From NCBI RefSeq assembly GCF_933775445.1, contig NC_065876.1, positions 9,362,001 through 9,426,000 of the forward strand: DNA of 64,000 nucleotides, in the 5' to 3' direction. Below the pieces are notes generated by a model, which saw nothing but the letters and a program-made list of their open reading frames with translations, had not been told where the DNA came from and ran no database searches. Source of the stretch: Argentina anserina. Taxonomy: Eukaryota > Streptophyta > Magnoliopsida > Rosales > Rosaceae. The position numbers and the translations under genes are program-made. Numbering within the stretch: the first letter of the stretch is position 1; every line of letters begins with the position of its first letter. Shown here one piece after another: positions 32,987 through 45,324 of this stretch.

Positions 32987-34375
32987 TGCATGTGAATCCT
33001 ATATATGCATCTTTTCAATATTGACATACACCATATATACTTCACACAATCATAGAATACAAAGCTAACGCGGTAGGCGACACTACTCATAGAAATGATT
33101 CAAGTTTCACTACCGTAGCACCGAAATTGTTTTTGGGTAATGTTGATCATATAATTTAAAATCTTGATACGTACGAATATAAAAAAAATGGTGTAAGTTT
33201 GTATATGATAACTCAATCGATTATTATTTTTATATAGTCTGTTTTCGGACATTTGAATGGCCCTCCAAAGTCTAAAGGCCTTTATCAATTACAGACACTG
33301 AACATATGTTTCCCTTTCATGGAATTATATTTCTCCATTACGAAGTACGAACTACAAATTAAGCAACGTAGCCTTCAATGTCAGATGATTCAAAAGTCTT
33401 TCACTCTTTTGCAACAAAGCATATTGATCAACCACTTTCACTCTCTACGATCCTTTATATTGAAAAGATGAACTATATACAAAGTAGGGAGCTGAAATTT
33501 ACGCTCACAAAAATCTCTAATATATCCACACTCCATCATATTCTTATTTGGCTAAAATTTATATAAAAAAGCTTGAGTGAGTAAAGACAAATTTTAAGTT
33601 ACTTAAAAAAAACATGGTGTGAATTATAAATAGATGAGCGTAAATTTCAAGTCCCATGCATAAAATATCTTCATTACGGTCTTTGATGAATAAAATTTGC
33701 CGGGGGCGGCTGTGATTGATCAATCTCTTTCGTCTTTTTCTCTCGACAAGTTGATATGATTATGATAAGGACTAGTACGTTTCTGAAACTGACTTTGATA
33801 ATATATAGATACCGAATTGATAGAAGGGGATTGTAGGAGTCGAGAATTCCTCGAATCTCCTTGGCGTTAGGATCCGAAAATGTATGATATTTACTCAAGA
33901 CATTTCACATATGAATTATATTGATTATACTCTATGCATGAATGCGTGACTAATATAATATAATTAATTAATTACAACATAAGTACAGTAATTGGATTAA
34001 TTTTCACAAGATTCTTCTCCCATTTGGGCACTCTGTGACTCTGCATGAAGTAAAGACAGCAATACTAAATATCATCGTGAATCTCTATACGTCCCCAGTG
34101 GCAGCCACGAAAGAGAGACGTTTAGGTCATCAAGCACATGTGTCACTCGCTATCAATTCAACATGAATGGTATCAATTCAACGTTATAGAATTTTCCTGA
34201 ATGGTAGTGGGCAGTACGTAATGGCTGTCCTTATAATCGGCCGGCCTGGACCCATCTTCTACTTGGAAGTTGGAATCTTTCTCTCCTAACCCTTATCTCT
34301 CCCTCTCTGATACCACAAACCCTTAACCTTTGTTATCTACGATCACACTCAACACTCTGAAACAGTGACTGCGAT
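32987..34375. other. Intergenic region and amine oxidase promoter side
   Basis: No gene or bounded repeat recognised. The last few hundred bases are the upstream region of the amine oxidase gene. A TTATAAT-like sequence at about 34231 is a possible, weak TATA element. Confidence 0.35.
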
Positions 34376-37023
34376 ATGGAAACCCCAATCTTCTTCCGCC
34401 TCTTCTTTCTCTCCCTCTGTGTCGGTCTCGTCCTCCTCTTCACTTGGTCTCACCTCCCTTCCGGACCCGACCTCCTTGACTGCACCACCAACCCTGCATG
34501 GTGCACCTCCAAGAACCGCTTCCAATCCAAGCAACCAACCCACCTCAAAAGCAGCCGCCACAACCCAACGCGCCGCCGCAGCCACGCCTCCGACACACCC
34601 CACCACCCACTAGACCCGCTCACTGTACAAGAGATCAACAAAATCAAAACCATCCTCTCCTCCCACCCCATTTTCTCAAGCTCTGCTGGCTACGCGCTTC
34701 ACTCCATCGAACTCGAGGAGCCGGAGAAGCCTCTCGTCCTGAAATGGAAAAAGGGCGACCCGCTGTTCCCCCGGAAGGCCTCCGTCGTCGCACGTGTGAA
34801 AGGTGAGTCGCTCGTGTCGACCGTCGACTTGGCCACCAGCGAGATGACCGTGCACCAGACCGGTTCCCACTCCGGTTATCCCATGATGACCATGGAGGAC
34901 ATGACCACGGCCACGTGGGCCCCGCTGGTGGACGCCACGTTCAACCGGACGATCATCGAGCGAGGGGTTGATCTGACGGACCTGGCTTGCCTGCCGATTT
35001 CGACGGGGTGGTACGGTAAGACGGAGGAGAACAGGAGGCTGATTAAGGTGCAGTGCTACTCCATGAAGGACACGGTGAACTTCTACATGAGGCCAATCGA
35101 AGGCTTGACCGTGCTCCTTGACTTGGACACCAAACAAGTGGTGGAGATTTCAGATAAGGGCGCCAACATTCCGATACCGAATGCCGCCAACACGGACTAT
35201 AGGTACTCCGCTCAGAAGCACAACCAAGTTATCAAGCTACTAAAGCCAATATCAATAGAGCAACCCGAGGGCCCGAGTTTTACTGTAGAGGATGACCACT
35301 TGGTTAAGTGGGCAAACTGGGAATTTCACGTGAAGCCTGACGCCAGGGCGGGCGTGATCGTGTCTCAGGCGAAGGTCCGAGACCCTGGTACGGGGGAGTT
35401 GAGGGATGTCATGTACAAGGGGTTCACTTCCGAGTTGTTTGTGCCTTACATGGACCCTACCGATGCTTGGTACTTCAAGACTTATATGGACGCGGGTGAA
35501 TACGGGTTCGGGTTGCAGTCTATGCCTCTCGAACCCTTAAATGACTGCCCGCGTAATGCTCAATATATAGATGGGGTGTTTGTGGCGGCCGACGGAACAC
35601 CTTATGTCCGATCTAATATGATATGCATATTTGAGAGCTATGCGGGTGATATCGGGTGGCGCCACACAGAGAGCCCCATAACAGGCATGGAGGTAAGTAA
35701 CTTGATCGTGTAAATGTGACATAAATTAAATCTAATTATATTTATGTATAGTAGAAATGTTTTAGTTTACATCGATCTAGAACTAATAAATAGTGTACTA
35801 TCCTAAGTAGGATTAGGAGATATATAGGGTTTGTTTATAGTGCACGGATGCATTCTATGCATTTGAAATCATTTATTTGGAACACATGCCCCATGAGTAG
35901 CCAATTCCACCCAGATTTGTTGATCTATGGGTTTATGATTCAAATGTCTAATTATTTTCACAGGTTAGAGAGGTAAGGCCAAAAGTAACGTTAGTGGTAA
36001 GGATGGCGGCATCAGTTGCTAACTATGACTATATTGTCGACTGGGAGTTTCAAACAGATGGACTAATCAGAATTAAGGTTAGTGACGATCACTTTGCTTC
36101 ATAAAAATTTAAAAGCCAATCTTGTTTGCTCCTTTGTTAATTACCCAATATATCTGAAAAATAAACAGGTTGGACTGAGTGGCATTTTGATGGTGAAAGG
36201 CACACCCTATCAGAACGTGAACCAAGTCTCTGGCCAAGAAAGCCTCTACGGCACACTTTTATCTGAAAACGTTATAGGAGTTATTCATGATCATTACATC
36301 ACATTTCACCTTGATATGGACGTGGACGGCTCTGAAAATTCGTTTGTGAAAGTGAATCTCCAAAGAGAGCAAAATTCTCCTAGTGAGTCACCAAGGAAAA
36401 GCTTTTTGAAAGCTGTTAGAAATGTGGCTAAAACGGAGAAGGATGCACAAGTTAAGCTAAAACTCTATGACCCGTCTGAGTTCCATGTGATCAATCCGTC
36501 GAAAAAGACCAGGGTTGGGAACCCCGTCGGTTATAAAGTAGTTCCCGGTGGCACTGCTGCTAGCTTGCTTGATCTTGATGATCCTCCTCAAAAGAGGGGT
36601 GCTTTCACGAACAATCAAATATGGGTTACACAGTACAACCGGAGCGAGCAGTGGGCCGGTGGGTTGTTCGTCTACCAGAGCCAAGGTGAAGATACCTTAG
36701 CTGTGTGGTCTAATAGGTACGTCACACACCTTTGTCTGTACCAATTTCTGATTACGTACATAGTATCATACTAAACAAATACATTAATTGGCTTCATTGA
36801 ATTAATCTGTAGGGATCGAGAAATTGAGAATAAGGACATTGTGGTTTGGTACACATTAGGGTTTCATCACATACCATGTCAAGAAGACTTCCCCATAATG
36901 CCTACAGTATCAGCAAGCTTCGATCTAAAGCCTGTAAATTTCTTTGAGAGCAACCCCATCCTTCGGACTCCGCCTAATGTTGAGACGGATCTGCCTGTTT
37001 GTGTGGCTGCTGCTACTTCTTAG
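34376..37023 (+). CDS. Copper-containing primary amine oxidase, secreted, four exons
   Basis: Oxidises primary amines such as putrescine to an aldehyde with release of H2O2 and ammonia. Exons by GT-AG sites are 34376-35692, 35964-36077, 36169-36716 and 36813-37023, joining to about 729 residues, within the family range. An N-terminal hydrophobic segment (about residues 5-25) looks like a signal peptide. There is no C-terminal peroxisomal tripeptide (it ends AAATS), so apoplastic location is likely. The catalytic base Asp lies in [14 protein letters not shown] (about 372). The topaquinone Tyr is in NYDY (about 460). Copper His ligands are in [12 protein letters not shown] (about 517 and 519) and in FHHIPCQED (about 678/679). 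All key residues are present. A truncated paralogue follows at 37899. Confidence 0.93.
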
Positions 37024-37898
37024 CGAATGCATTCCATGTTCTCATGTGGAACTTGAGTCCTCGGACGTTGGTCAATTCGATCGCATAAGCTATTTCTGGT
37101 AGAGTTTGAGTTTTCTGTGCATGCTTGGGCTGGCTGGGCTGGGCTGGGCTGATATCTAATCACAACTTGTAGGACAGCAAGCAAACCCGAAAAATAAAAA
37201 GAATTATATAGGGTCATCAGCCAGTAATCAATTAGCTTTAGTTAATTACTTAATTTGCTAGGTAGTATAAGCATTGGTGATCGAACTGATCGAGCAACTT
37301 GACCAAATGAAAAATTATTATATATACCCGGTACATAATTCACGTGAGGTATTTCTGTTTGTTTCTAAATGATTATTCATTTTTAAATTATATTTTATAT
37401 TTTTCATCGCGTACATATTTACTACATTATGGAGTTATATAATTGACTGAGTACATCATATAGCTGTATCACGTGGTGTTTCGGGTACATAAAATAATTA
37501 TTCCAATGTATTTTGTAAAAAGTAACTAGTTTGTGGAAATTGAATCAAAGATTCCAATAGTCTTTACCCTAGCTTATATAACTAGCTAGAAATTATAATA
37601 AACATCTTCGTTTTTATATGTTTGATTAGCTTCGTGAGTTGATAAGATATTCCCCATTAAAAAAAAAAGGGGTATAATTAGAGAGTTGGTGCATGGTGGA
37701 GAGCAGTCTGAAAATGGTTGTGCGAATATATTACTATGACGTCGTTCCTGAAAAGCTCAGCACAAGAGAACAAATATGCCGAATAAAAATTAAAACGATC
37801 GTTCACAAACTCAAAACGTTGTGCCATTTTTGGTCCGCTCGATTTTGTATGTATATATATAAATCCAAGAAGTACTACTGTATATTACTCTGTCTTCA
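37024..37898. other. Intergenic between amine oxidase and its pseudogene
   Basis: Contains the 3' untranslated part of the amine oxidase gene. It shows a short GGGCT(G) tandem run at about 37128-37150 and AT-rich sequence; nothing coding. Confidence 0.4.
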
Positions 37899-38893
37899 TG
37901 GAAACTCGAAATTTCTTCAGCTTTTTGTTTCTGTCTATCTGCGTTGCGCTTCTGCTCCTCTTCACTTGGGGTCACCTCCCTTACGCACCACCGTACGCGG
38001 CTGAGCTTCTCAATTGCATGATCAACTCAGCATGGTGTGCCTTCTTTTGCATTGTTCTGAAATTGTGGCTTTAGGAAAATGAGTTTGTCTTATATTTTCT
38101 CATTCATTCTCGCCTTGGGCCGGTACCCTTGATGAAATGTTTAATGGTGTTGGTGTTTCAGCGTTCCTAAAACCTAAACGTCGACTTTGGTTTCTAGTCT
38201 CCTGTAATCTAATTTGGTTTATTTGGATTATTAGGAATCTGGTGCATTTCGAAAGTAAGATTTTTGTGTTAGAAGCCCAACGTTATCTCTTAGAATTGTT
38301 CAGAGAGTCTGCTCTGCACTCTTTTCATCCTTGTAAGAGGCATCACGATATGTCTATTTTCTCTATTCTTGGTATCTCACAACTGTCTTCCAATGCTACC
38401 AGTTTCATCCCGTTATTTAATTAAGAGTTTCTTAGCTGAGAGTTTGCTATTTGCTAGAGGTTTTTTTATATATGGTTTTGTATGGGTGAGTGTACACATG
38501 CCAGATTGAGCTTTTGTTTATCCTATTTGTTTGAGTTTATCCGACATAAGAGGTCATGTTCTTTTGTCCCCCTTATTTGTTAAATAAATAATTAAATAAA
38601 AAAAGCATGGTGTGCCTCCAAAAACCGCTTTCAGTCCAGTGTCCATAGCCACATCTAAACAAAAACCACCGCAGCCACGCCTCCGACACTCCCCACCACC
38701 CTCTCGACCCCCTGGAAACAAGCGAGGTTTCCGTACACAAGACCGTTATTCACTCCGGCTATCCCATGCTGACCATCGAGGAGATAACAACGGCGAGCTG
38801 GGTACCACTTTCGAGTGCGAAGTTCAACCGCAAGATCATCCAGCGCGGCGTTGATCTGACGAACCTTGCATGCTCGTCAGGGTGGTTTATTGT
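37899..38893 (+). pseudogene. Amine oxidase pseudogene, internally deleted and split by a LINE
   Basis: Starts METRNFFSFLFLSICVALLL followed by LFTWGHLP, the same N-terminus as the intact neighbour ([20 protein letters not shown]). The match continues to the Asn-x-x-Trp-Cys region, where a LINE (38043-38603) interrupts it, and resumes with the Lys-Asn-Arg-Phe-Gln-Ser stretch. A second deletion of roughly 200 bases removes sequence up to the region matching intact gene 34850-35010 (SGYPM.T.E..TTA.W). Homology ends near 38893. It is a decayed tandem duplicate and cannot encode an enzyme. Confidence 0.85.
38043..38603 (+). mobile_element. 5'-truncated LINE insertion with A-rich tail
   Basis: Flanked by a perfect 14-base target duplication AGCATGGTGTGCCT (38029-38042 and 38604-38617) and ending in an A/T-rich tail (TAAATAAATAATTAAATAAA type). 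This is the mark of target-primed reverse transcription. A 95-residue frame (38137-38424) has LWFLVSCNLIWFIWIIRN, like the C-terminal 'IW..RN' region of plant L1-type reverse transcriptase proteins. Only the 3' end of the element was inserted. Confidence 0.8.
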
Positions 38894-39102
38894 ATGAATA
38901 ACGACTGTATATCTAGCATTTACAATTGTGATCCAGACTAGCATTTCTCGTTTCATGACTTTCATCTGTAGCCTGAAATATAGAGAAGAAGTCCAATCAA
39001 ATAGCAACATCAACAATACCACAATAGAAGATATACGACCCGATTAAAAGAGATAGGGAGTCAACATATAGAACACAGATGATTTGATGACTGGATCAGA
39101 CT

Positions 39103-39104
<2 letters not shown>

Positions 39105-39164
<60 letters not shown>
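39105..39164. repeat. (AT)30 microsatellite
   Basis: Uninterrupted AT dinucleotide for 60 bases, immediately before the left arm of the foldback. Likely to vary in length between individuals. Confidence 0.95.
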
Positions 39165-39167
<3 letters not shown>

Positions 39168-39495
39168 GGATCGAGAGTGGACGTATGTAATTCCGGCGAC
39201 CGGCGACGCGCAACGATGGCGCGGATCGTATCGGCTGTGCTCCCCCTCCCAACACTTCTGTATGTGCTGGCTGAAGCTCCATTGCCGTCCCACGGCGGCC
39301 GGAATTTGTAGAATTTCCATAAACTTGGAATTTCTGTAAATTTGCAGATTTCAGCCGCCATGGGCCAACGATGGAGAGCCGGCCAGCACAGACATGAGCA
39401 CTGGAAGGGGGAGTACGGTCAGCACAATCCACCGTCGTTGCGCATTGCCGGAATCACTGACGCATTCGTACGGACTGTCTGCTCTCGATCCGGCC
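39165..39495. repeat. Long imperfect inverted repeat (foldback)
   Basis: Left arm 39165-39318 pairs with right arm 39325-about 39495 around a loop of about 6 bases. Matching blocks include GGATCGAGAG with CTCTCGATCC, ATTCCGGC with GCCGGAAT, GCGCAACG with CGTTGCGC, CTCCCCCT with AGGGGGAG, and GGAATTTGTAGAATTTCC with GGAATTTCTGTAAATT. No ORF or family recognised. The arms are GC-richer than their surroundings. Confidence 0.85.
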
Positions 39496-39904
39496 TGTAT
39501 ATGTATATATATTGTTATTTTGAGCAACTACATACTTAAGGATCAATAAACATATGGTTGTAATATTATAGATGACTTGATGCATAACAAATTAACCACA
39601 CACACTCCTCATGTCTGGTTATTTTGTCAATTAGTTCCTAGTTTAATTAAGGGTTCCGGTGATTATCTGTTTAGAGAATGCTATAGTTGTGTACATTTCT
39701 TCTAGTTAATATAATTTTAGGTTTACCAAAATAAGGAACTTACTCTCAACCAGATAGATGCCTAGCTTCTGGTTAATATATAGTTGAAGAATCATATATA
39801 GGTGGTCACTAATTAACAAGCTAATTAAGTTTTTCTACATATAGGTATATCCTTCCCCTTAAAAAGCCAAGATCTCAACTTTCATTTTCAAAAGAAGATG
39901 AAAA
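39496..39904. other. Upstream region of the inhibitor gene
   Basis: AT-rich. It holds a CATATATAGG sequence at about 39794 that could serve as a TATA element about 105 bases before the ATG at 39905. No other feature seen. Confidence 0.35.
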
Positions 39905-40507
39905 ATGGAAGGTTATCGGGTCTATGTTTTTGTTCTATCGTTGGCTGTGTTCCTATTATTTGACCAATTAAGACCATGCACAGCCGCCAGATCGGTTCCA
40001 AGCCAGGCAAACACCGATTACATTAAATCATCATGCAAAGCTTCAAGGTATCCCGACTTGTGCTACAACTCTCTGCAAATGTATGCAACCGAAATCAAGA
40101 CATCCCCCAAAACACTCGCACTTACCGCCCTCAATGTGACCCTTGAACTCACTAAACAATCTCAAACTGGAGTAAATCGTCTTGCAGAAACTAGAGGTTT
40201 GAGCTCTGTGGAGAATAAAGCCATGGGCGACTGTGTGAAGCAGCTCAAGGCCACCGAGAAGGAGCTCCAAAGTTCTAAAAGCGAATTGGCTCTCATAGTC
40301 GTCCCTGCTAATTCTAGGCTACAAATAAGTAACGTTCAAACTTGGGTTAGTGCTGCATTAACGGATGCGAGCACTTGCACGGATGATTTTGCTGATCGTA
40401 AATTGAATGGACAAGTAGAGATTGATACAGCCAATTACGTTAAGAAAGTTGAAAGTATGATAAGTATCGCTTTAACATTTATCAACAGCTACGCCACATC
40501 AAGTTAA
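39905..40507 (+). CDS. Plant invertase/pectin methylesterase inhibitor family protein (PMEI-like)
   Basis: The family binds and inhibits either pectin methylesterase or acid invertase in the cell wall or vacuole. The 200-residue single-exon ORF starts with a hydrophobic signal peptide (about residues 7-27), then the four-helix PMEI domain. The four family cysteines are visible: two in the N-terminal hairpin (SSCKASRYPDLCYNS), one in MGDCVKQL and one in DASTCTDDF. The latter two hold helices together in known members. The length is typical. Sequence alone does not tell pectin methylesterase from invertase as target. The first Met gives the complete signal peptide. It converges on the P450 gene with about 285 bases between stop codons. 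Confidence 0.92.
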   Translation: MEGYRVYVFVLSLAVFLLFDQLRPCTAARSVPSQANTDYIKSSCKASRYPDLCYNSLQMYATEIKTSPKTLALTALNVTLELTKQSQTGVNRLAETRGLSSVENKAMGDCVKQLKATEKELQSSKSELALIVVPANSRLQISNVQTWVSAALTDASTCTDDFADRKLNGQVEIDTANYVKKVESMISIALTFINSYATSS

Positions 40508-40791
40508 ACCTGCCATACCATAGAATTTTCGGAAATAAATGTGAGGTCACTTCATTATCATTATATGAATCGAATTTGAGGTCTTCATTATCATTAAATG
40601 AATCATGAATAAATTTAGACTCAATTGGACCCCAAAAAATAAAATATGTGTAACACACCCGGAATAATAATTCAGACACTCCCAATTATTGTTTTTATTA
40701 TAATATTATTTATATTGTAATGGATAATTGTACAATAGATCATTTCATACTGCAAGTTTATATATAGAGTGAAGCAATTCAAGAGATTTAA

Positions 40792-42789
40792 CTAAGCATA
40801 TAGCTCCAAGTTAGATAACCTGGGTTTTGGTACAGCAATCAACGGAGTCACCTTCTTAGTCACAAACCCGAATTTGTCCGAAAGGTCAACCTTCGTATTG
40901 TCAGGCAAACTCCACTCGAATGAATGCAAGAACGAAGCCAACACATAGATTAACAGCCTCTCTGCCAAGGGAATCCCAGCACATATTCTTCTCCCGGAAC
41001 CAAATGGAAGAAACTGAAACTTATTGCCCAAGTAATCAAAGCTGTTATTAGGGTCGGTGTTTAGGAACCTCTCTGGTCTAAATTCCAAGGGATTGGCCCA
41101 AACGCTAGGGTCTCTATGAATGGACCACATATTCAGAAAAACTCTCGAACCTTTGGGAATGTGACAGCCACCAATAGTGGTGGATTGGCTAGGGCAGCGC
41201 GGTGGTAGAAGGGTCCCTGCTGGGTGCAATCGGGAGGTTTCTTTAATTCCGGCATCTAAATATTTCAATTTCGGCAAATGAAAGTCTTCAACAAAGTTGT
41301 TCATCCCCACAATTTCTGTTAGTTCTTCTTGGACCTTTCTCATTTTATCCGGATGCTGCAAAAGCTCAGCCATTGTCCATTCTATAGTTATTGCTGTGGT
41401 ATCGGTTCCTCCCACCACAATGTCCTGTGTAATTTACAAAATACGAGTGCAAATGAATTAGTGAAATAGCTAGAAACAAAAACCGAACGATCCTTTTGAG
41501 ACTGTACGTATTGAGGTAAATTATTACGTATATAGAGAACAACAAAAATCAAAGTATTAGAAGTGATTGATTTAAAGTGTTTTTGGGTATAGATTTTTCT
41601 AATTGTCTATGTTATTATTTGCGAGTACTATATATATATATATATGCTCCTAACTTCTAATTAATAACAAATTGCTTCCACTGAAAGCCTGAAAGGTGTT
41701 TGTATACGTAGCCTCAGGAAAACATACGAAGTTGTCCCTCAACTTCGATAGAACTAGGAGCGCGCAGTACAAGAAAAAAGAAAAATATGGAATGTAACTC
41801 GAAGCAATTTGTAGACAACATACCGTGAGCAAGGCCTTCATTTGCTGTATTGTAAGCGATGCTTCACTTTCTTGATGATTATTATTCTCCAAGAGAAACT
41901 GCAGAAAGCCCTTCCTTCCATGGTCTTCTGGCACTCGCTCATTTTTAGCCTTATTCATCTCCTCTTCTATGGCCAAATCGAAAATATTATCCGTTACTGA
42001 CAGAAGTTTCTTTGCTCGACTCCCAATTCCCTGTAGATCAAATCTAGCAAGCGCAGGAAAAAAGTCCGAGACGTTTGGTTGCTCAAGTAACTCGACCATT
42101 TCCTCCACCACCTTCCTGAATTCGGATGCAACATCAGATTTCTTCTCTCCTTGTAGAGTCCCACCCCATAACATGCGCATGGTTATGTTGATGGTCGTGG
42201 AAAATGCAAATTCTCCCATATCAATTGGGGTGCCAATTTTGTCTCTAAAAATATGACCAGTTGACTTCACTACCTCTTCTTTCCTCAGAGCATAGCAACC
42301 GTCAAGGTTGGTTTTGCTTAGCATCTGGCTCACGAGCACCTTGCGCATCCTCCTCCAATCTGGACCGTGGCCGAAGACTATATCCGATCCTCCATGTGAA
42401 AGAATTCGTGCTGCAACAGTAAGGTCTCGGTAGGCAAATATTGCGTCTTGATCACGAACCACTTCTTTCACAAGGGATGGTGAGCTGACCACAATACCTA
42501 GTTTGGTACCGAGTTGGAGCTTGTAAATCGGGCCATAAATTCTTGACAAGTCTGTGAACTGGTGGTGAAGGTTGGAACGTAAAAATGGAAGGTAACCAAG
42601 TAGTGGAACACCATGAGGACCTGGTGGCAATGGAGCGTGTTTCGGGTTCCTTGAGTGCTTGATCCAAGTCCGGAAGGACCAGAAACTAACAGGTGCCAAG
42701 ATAATGAGGAAGATGGTGAGAGCTTCTCTGAGATCTTCATACTTCAAACTGCTGCTAGCATCCCACATGGATGGCAACATGTGGCACAA
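40792..42789 (-). CDS. Cytochrome P450, A-type, CYP706/CYP76-like
   Basis: A haem monooxygenase of the plant A-type clan, anchored in the ER. Exon 1 (42789-41824) and exon 2 (41424-40792) join through a 399-base phase-0 GT-AG intron to about 532 residues, a normal length. It has an N-terminal membrane anchor (about residues 23-40) and the proline-rich hinge PLPPGPHGVPLLG. The oxygen-binding I-helix motif GGTDTT is just after the intron. K-helix ExxR is in KETSRLHP. The PERF-type motif is RPERF, and the haem loop FLPFGSGRRICAG carries the Cys ligand. The C-terminal part looks most like CYP706 or CYP76 members. Substrate cannot be inferred. Alternative starts exist at Met4 and Met8. No lesion seen. 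Confidence 0.92.
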
Positions 42790-42854
42790 CTGTAGGCACT
42801 AAACAAGTTAGAGAATGAATGAAGTTGGAGACTTTCGTTGGTTTCTTCGATCAA

Positions 42855-42862
42855 TATTTATA
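42855..42862 (-). promoter_or_regulatory. TATA box of the P450 gene
   Basis: Minus-strand TATAAATA about 66 bases upstream of the P450 start codon, a normal position for a short plant 5' leader. Confidence 0.55.
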
Positions 42863-43698
42863 AGGAAACAAATTTGTCATCCAATCCTATCGTGCATACT
42901 CCATGCCTACACAAAAAATGATAAGTACCATTTTTCTTAACAAATTTATAATTATGGTTATCATAAAAGACACTTGTAATTTATTTATGAGGTGTGCACA
43001 GTAAGAGTGAGCGAAAAATTTATTTCCATATTTATAGCCACAATCACGGTTGAATTAATTAATGATGCATTATACGACTATTATATGTATTTATACATGT
43101 TCATTGGATACAAGATCATTGAATTTAAAGGTCAGCGTTGTCGGTTCAAGTGGCTGGAATCTATTTCTTAAACTTCTCTGAGTTCTCTCACTCACATTTT
43201 CCTTTTCTCATGTGGGTTTTGGTCTGATCGATTTTGATTTTTATGGGGAAATATCCTCCTCAAACCCTAGGTTCGACAAATCTTCCGATTTAGGGAATAC
43301 AATTGATGTCTTAGGCTTTGCATGGGTTGGTTTTGCTAAAATTAGGGTTTGGGGAGTTATATTTTTGTCTTGTATTTGGTTCTAGTCATGTTCAGTACTT
43401 GTTCTGGACGATTTTCAGACTTTTAATTTATTGAATAACTTCTATCGGTGCTTTGTGTGCATCTATTTTTTCCTTGAAAACGTAGTAGGTTAAATAACTT
43501 TTAGGGTGGCTTGTCATTATAATTGCTTGATCTTTCATCTTTGCACGTAGTTGTTATGGCATTATTGCGGAATGAATGCGATTCATTGTCAATTTCTCAT
43601 TAGAAAAATAAAAAGTCAGCTGCCGTTATTTTATTGAGTTCTTCTTATGCGATTATAAATAAAGGGCCGGGGGTACAAGAGCACTAGAGTACCGGACT
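42863..43698. other. Upstream region of the P450 gene
   Basis: Nothing coding and no paired repeat recognised; AT-rich. Confidence 0.4.
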
Positions 43699-43706
43699 AT
43701 CTGGTC

Positions 43707-44357
43707 TAGGGATGATAATGATCAGGGGATTGAAAAACCTTATTCATACCTGAGTTCATTTGTATTTTCATACCCGCCACAATCCCTGTAATAGGATAAT
43801 TGGGATTCCCCGTACCCATAACCATACCTGTTAGTGATTAAGTTCTCATACCTGTCTCATTACTCGTTAATAATACTTTATTTCAATATTAAAAAAAATT
43901 CTTATATACGAAAATGTAAAAGGGCAAAAAGTCAAATATCATAATAAAATAATCTCCTTACCTTTTTTTGAATGAATAATCTCCTTAGTCTTTACTTTAA
44001 TTCAACAAAAAAAATACAAATCTTGTTAAGGATACAAGTCATAGAATAATAATAATACTCGTTTTCAAAAATATAATAATAATATTAAAAAGTCTGCATA
44101 CAAATAAAATTCCAATATCATGTGCTTAATCCTCATGTTTCATTAATATTTTTCTATTTATTTAATTTATCTATTAATTTATTTGAGTAAATATATTAAT
44201 TAATTATATTAAAATATATAATATATTATTGGGTGGGTATGGTGATGGGGATGAAAATACAATCCACATACCCATTACCCGGTTTTATCCGAAACACTCC
44301 CTTATTAAGGTCGAATACCTGTGGGTATCCTGCCCATTAGGTATTATTGTCATCACA
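43707..44357. mobile_element. Short non-autonomous hAT-like element
   Basis: Starts TAGGGATGATAATGATC and ends in the inverse of a similar sequence (rc TGTGATGACAATAATACC). It is flanked by an 8-base duplication with one mismatch, ATCTGGTC (43699-43706) and TTCTGGTC (44358-44365). The TAGGG(A/G)TG-type end and 8-base duplication fit hAT. 651 bases, no transposase. Confidence 0.65.
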
Positions 44358-44605
44358 TTCTGGTCCAATTCTTATATTAGACTAGAAATTTTGCAACGGG
44401 AAACTTATAACCTGGACCAGTGGTACATTATTCTTCTCCTACGTACAATTATATTCTTGGTACAATCTTCTTCTACAATTATGTTCAAGACGCAAACGTA
44501 GAACAAGATATTAAGATCCTAAGTTCTCACGATGTCAACTTCTCCTAGATGGTCGATGGATCAATTGAAACTAGAGTTAAAAAAAAGGGAGTTGGCACTT
44601 AGGCC

Positions 44606-45316
44606 TAGGGGTGGTAATGGTACACAATTTCATTCCAACCAATTCATATACCAACCGTACTAAATATATTGGTATACCACTAAATTGGTACATGGTACAC
44701 GGTACAGTATACCGTACCATACTTCATAAGATGGTTGGTAGGTGGTACAAATTTTTCGTGTACCATGGTATGCCGTACCAACCGAAATAGAATTTTTATG
44801 AAAAAAACCCTAATATATGCATCCATGATGAGTCGAAATTAGTCTTCTTCCATTCAAATTGAAGCCAACTACCACTAGGTTATCATTGCAATCACAACAA
44901 CTCATGCTAAACAATATATATATTCTTAAAAACTATATGTATCGATAAATATTTCAGCCGTAGATATAGTGAAAAACAAATCTCAACCGTAGATTTTTGT
45001 TAAATTTATAATTTTTGGACTTTAACATGTTTAATTTATGACTTTGTACTTGGTAATTTGGTTGAATTTGTATAAAACTTTGTATTTATGTTGTTATTTG
45101 CTATTACTTATTTAGATTGTACCTCTCAATTTTTGGGCCATAAACATATTGATAGAAGCTCATTACCAACCGTACCAACCGAGTATCAATTAGTTGGTAA
45201 CTTGGTATACCAATGTTATTGGTTGGTTTAAATAATGAATTTTTCATACTATTTATATGTTGGTTGGTACATGGTATTGGAAAAATGAGGTTGGTATACA
45301 TACCAATCCACCCCTA
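44606..45316. mobile_element. Short non-autonomous hAT-like element rich in GGTAC/GGTATACC repeats
   Basis: Begins TAGGGGTGGTAATGGTA and ends with the inverse (rc TAGGGGTGGATTGGTATG). Flanked by CTTAGGCC (44598-44605) and GTTAGGCC (45317-45324), an 8-base duplication with one mismatch. Both ends are packed with TTGGTAC, GGTATACC and GGTACC-like repeats, as expected for transposase-binding sites of a hAT element. 711 bases, no coding capacity. Confidence 0.75.
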
Positions 45317-45324
45317 GTTAGGCC

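Noticed and set aside
37128..37150. GGGCT tandem as a telomere-like or regulatory repeat
   Set aside because: Only four short units; too small to mean more than local slippage.
38900..39440. Tyr-Ile repeat proteins encoded across the AT run
   Set aside because: They are translations of the (AT)30 microsatellite and the foldback arms, with no plausible gene structure.
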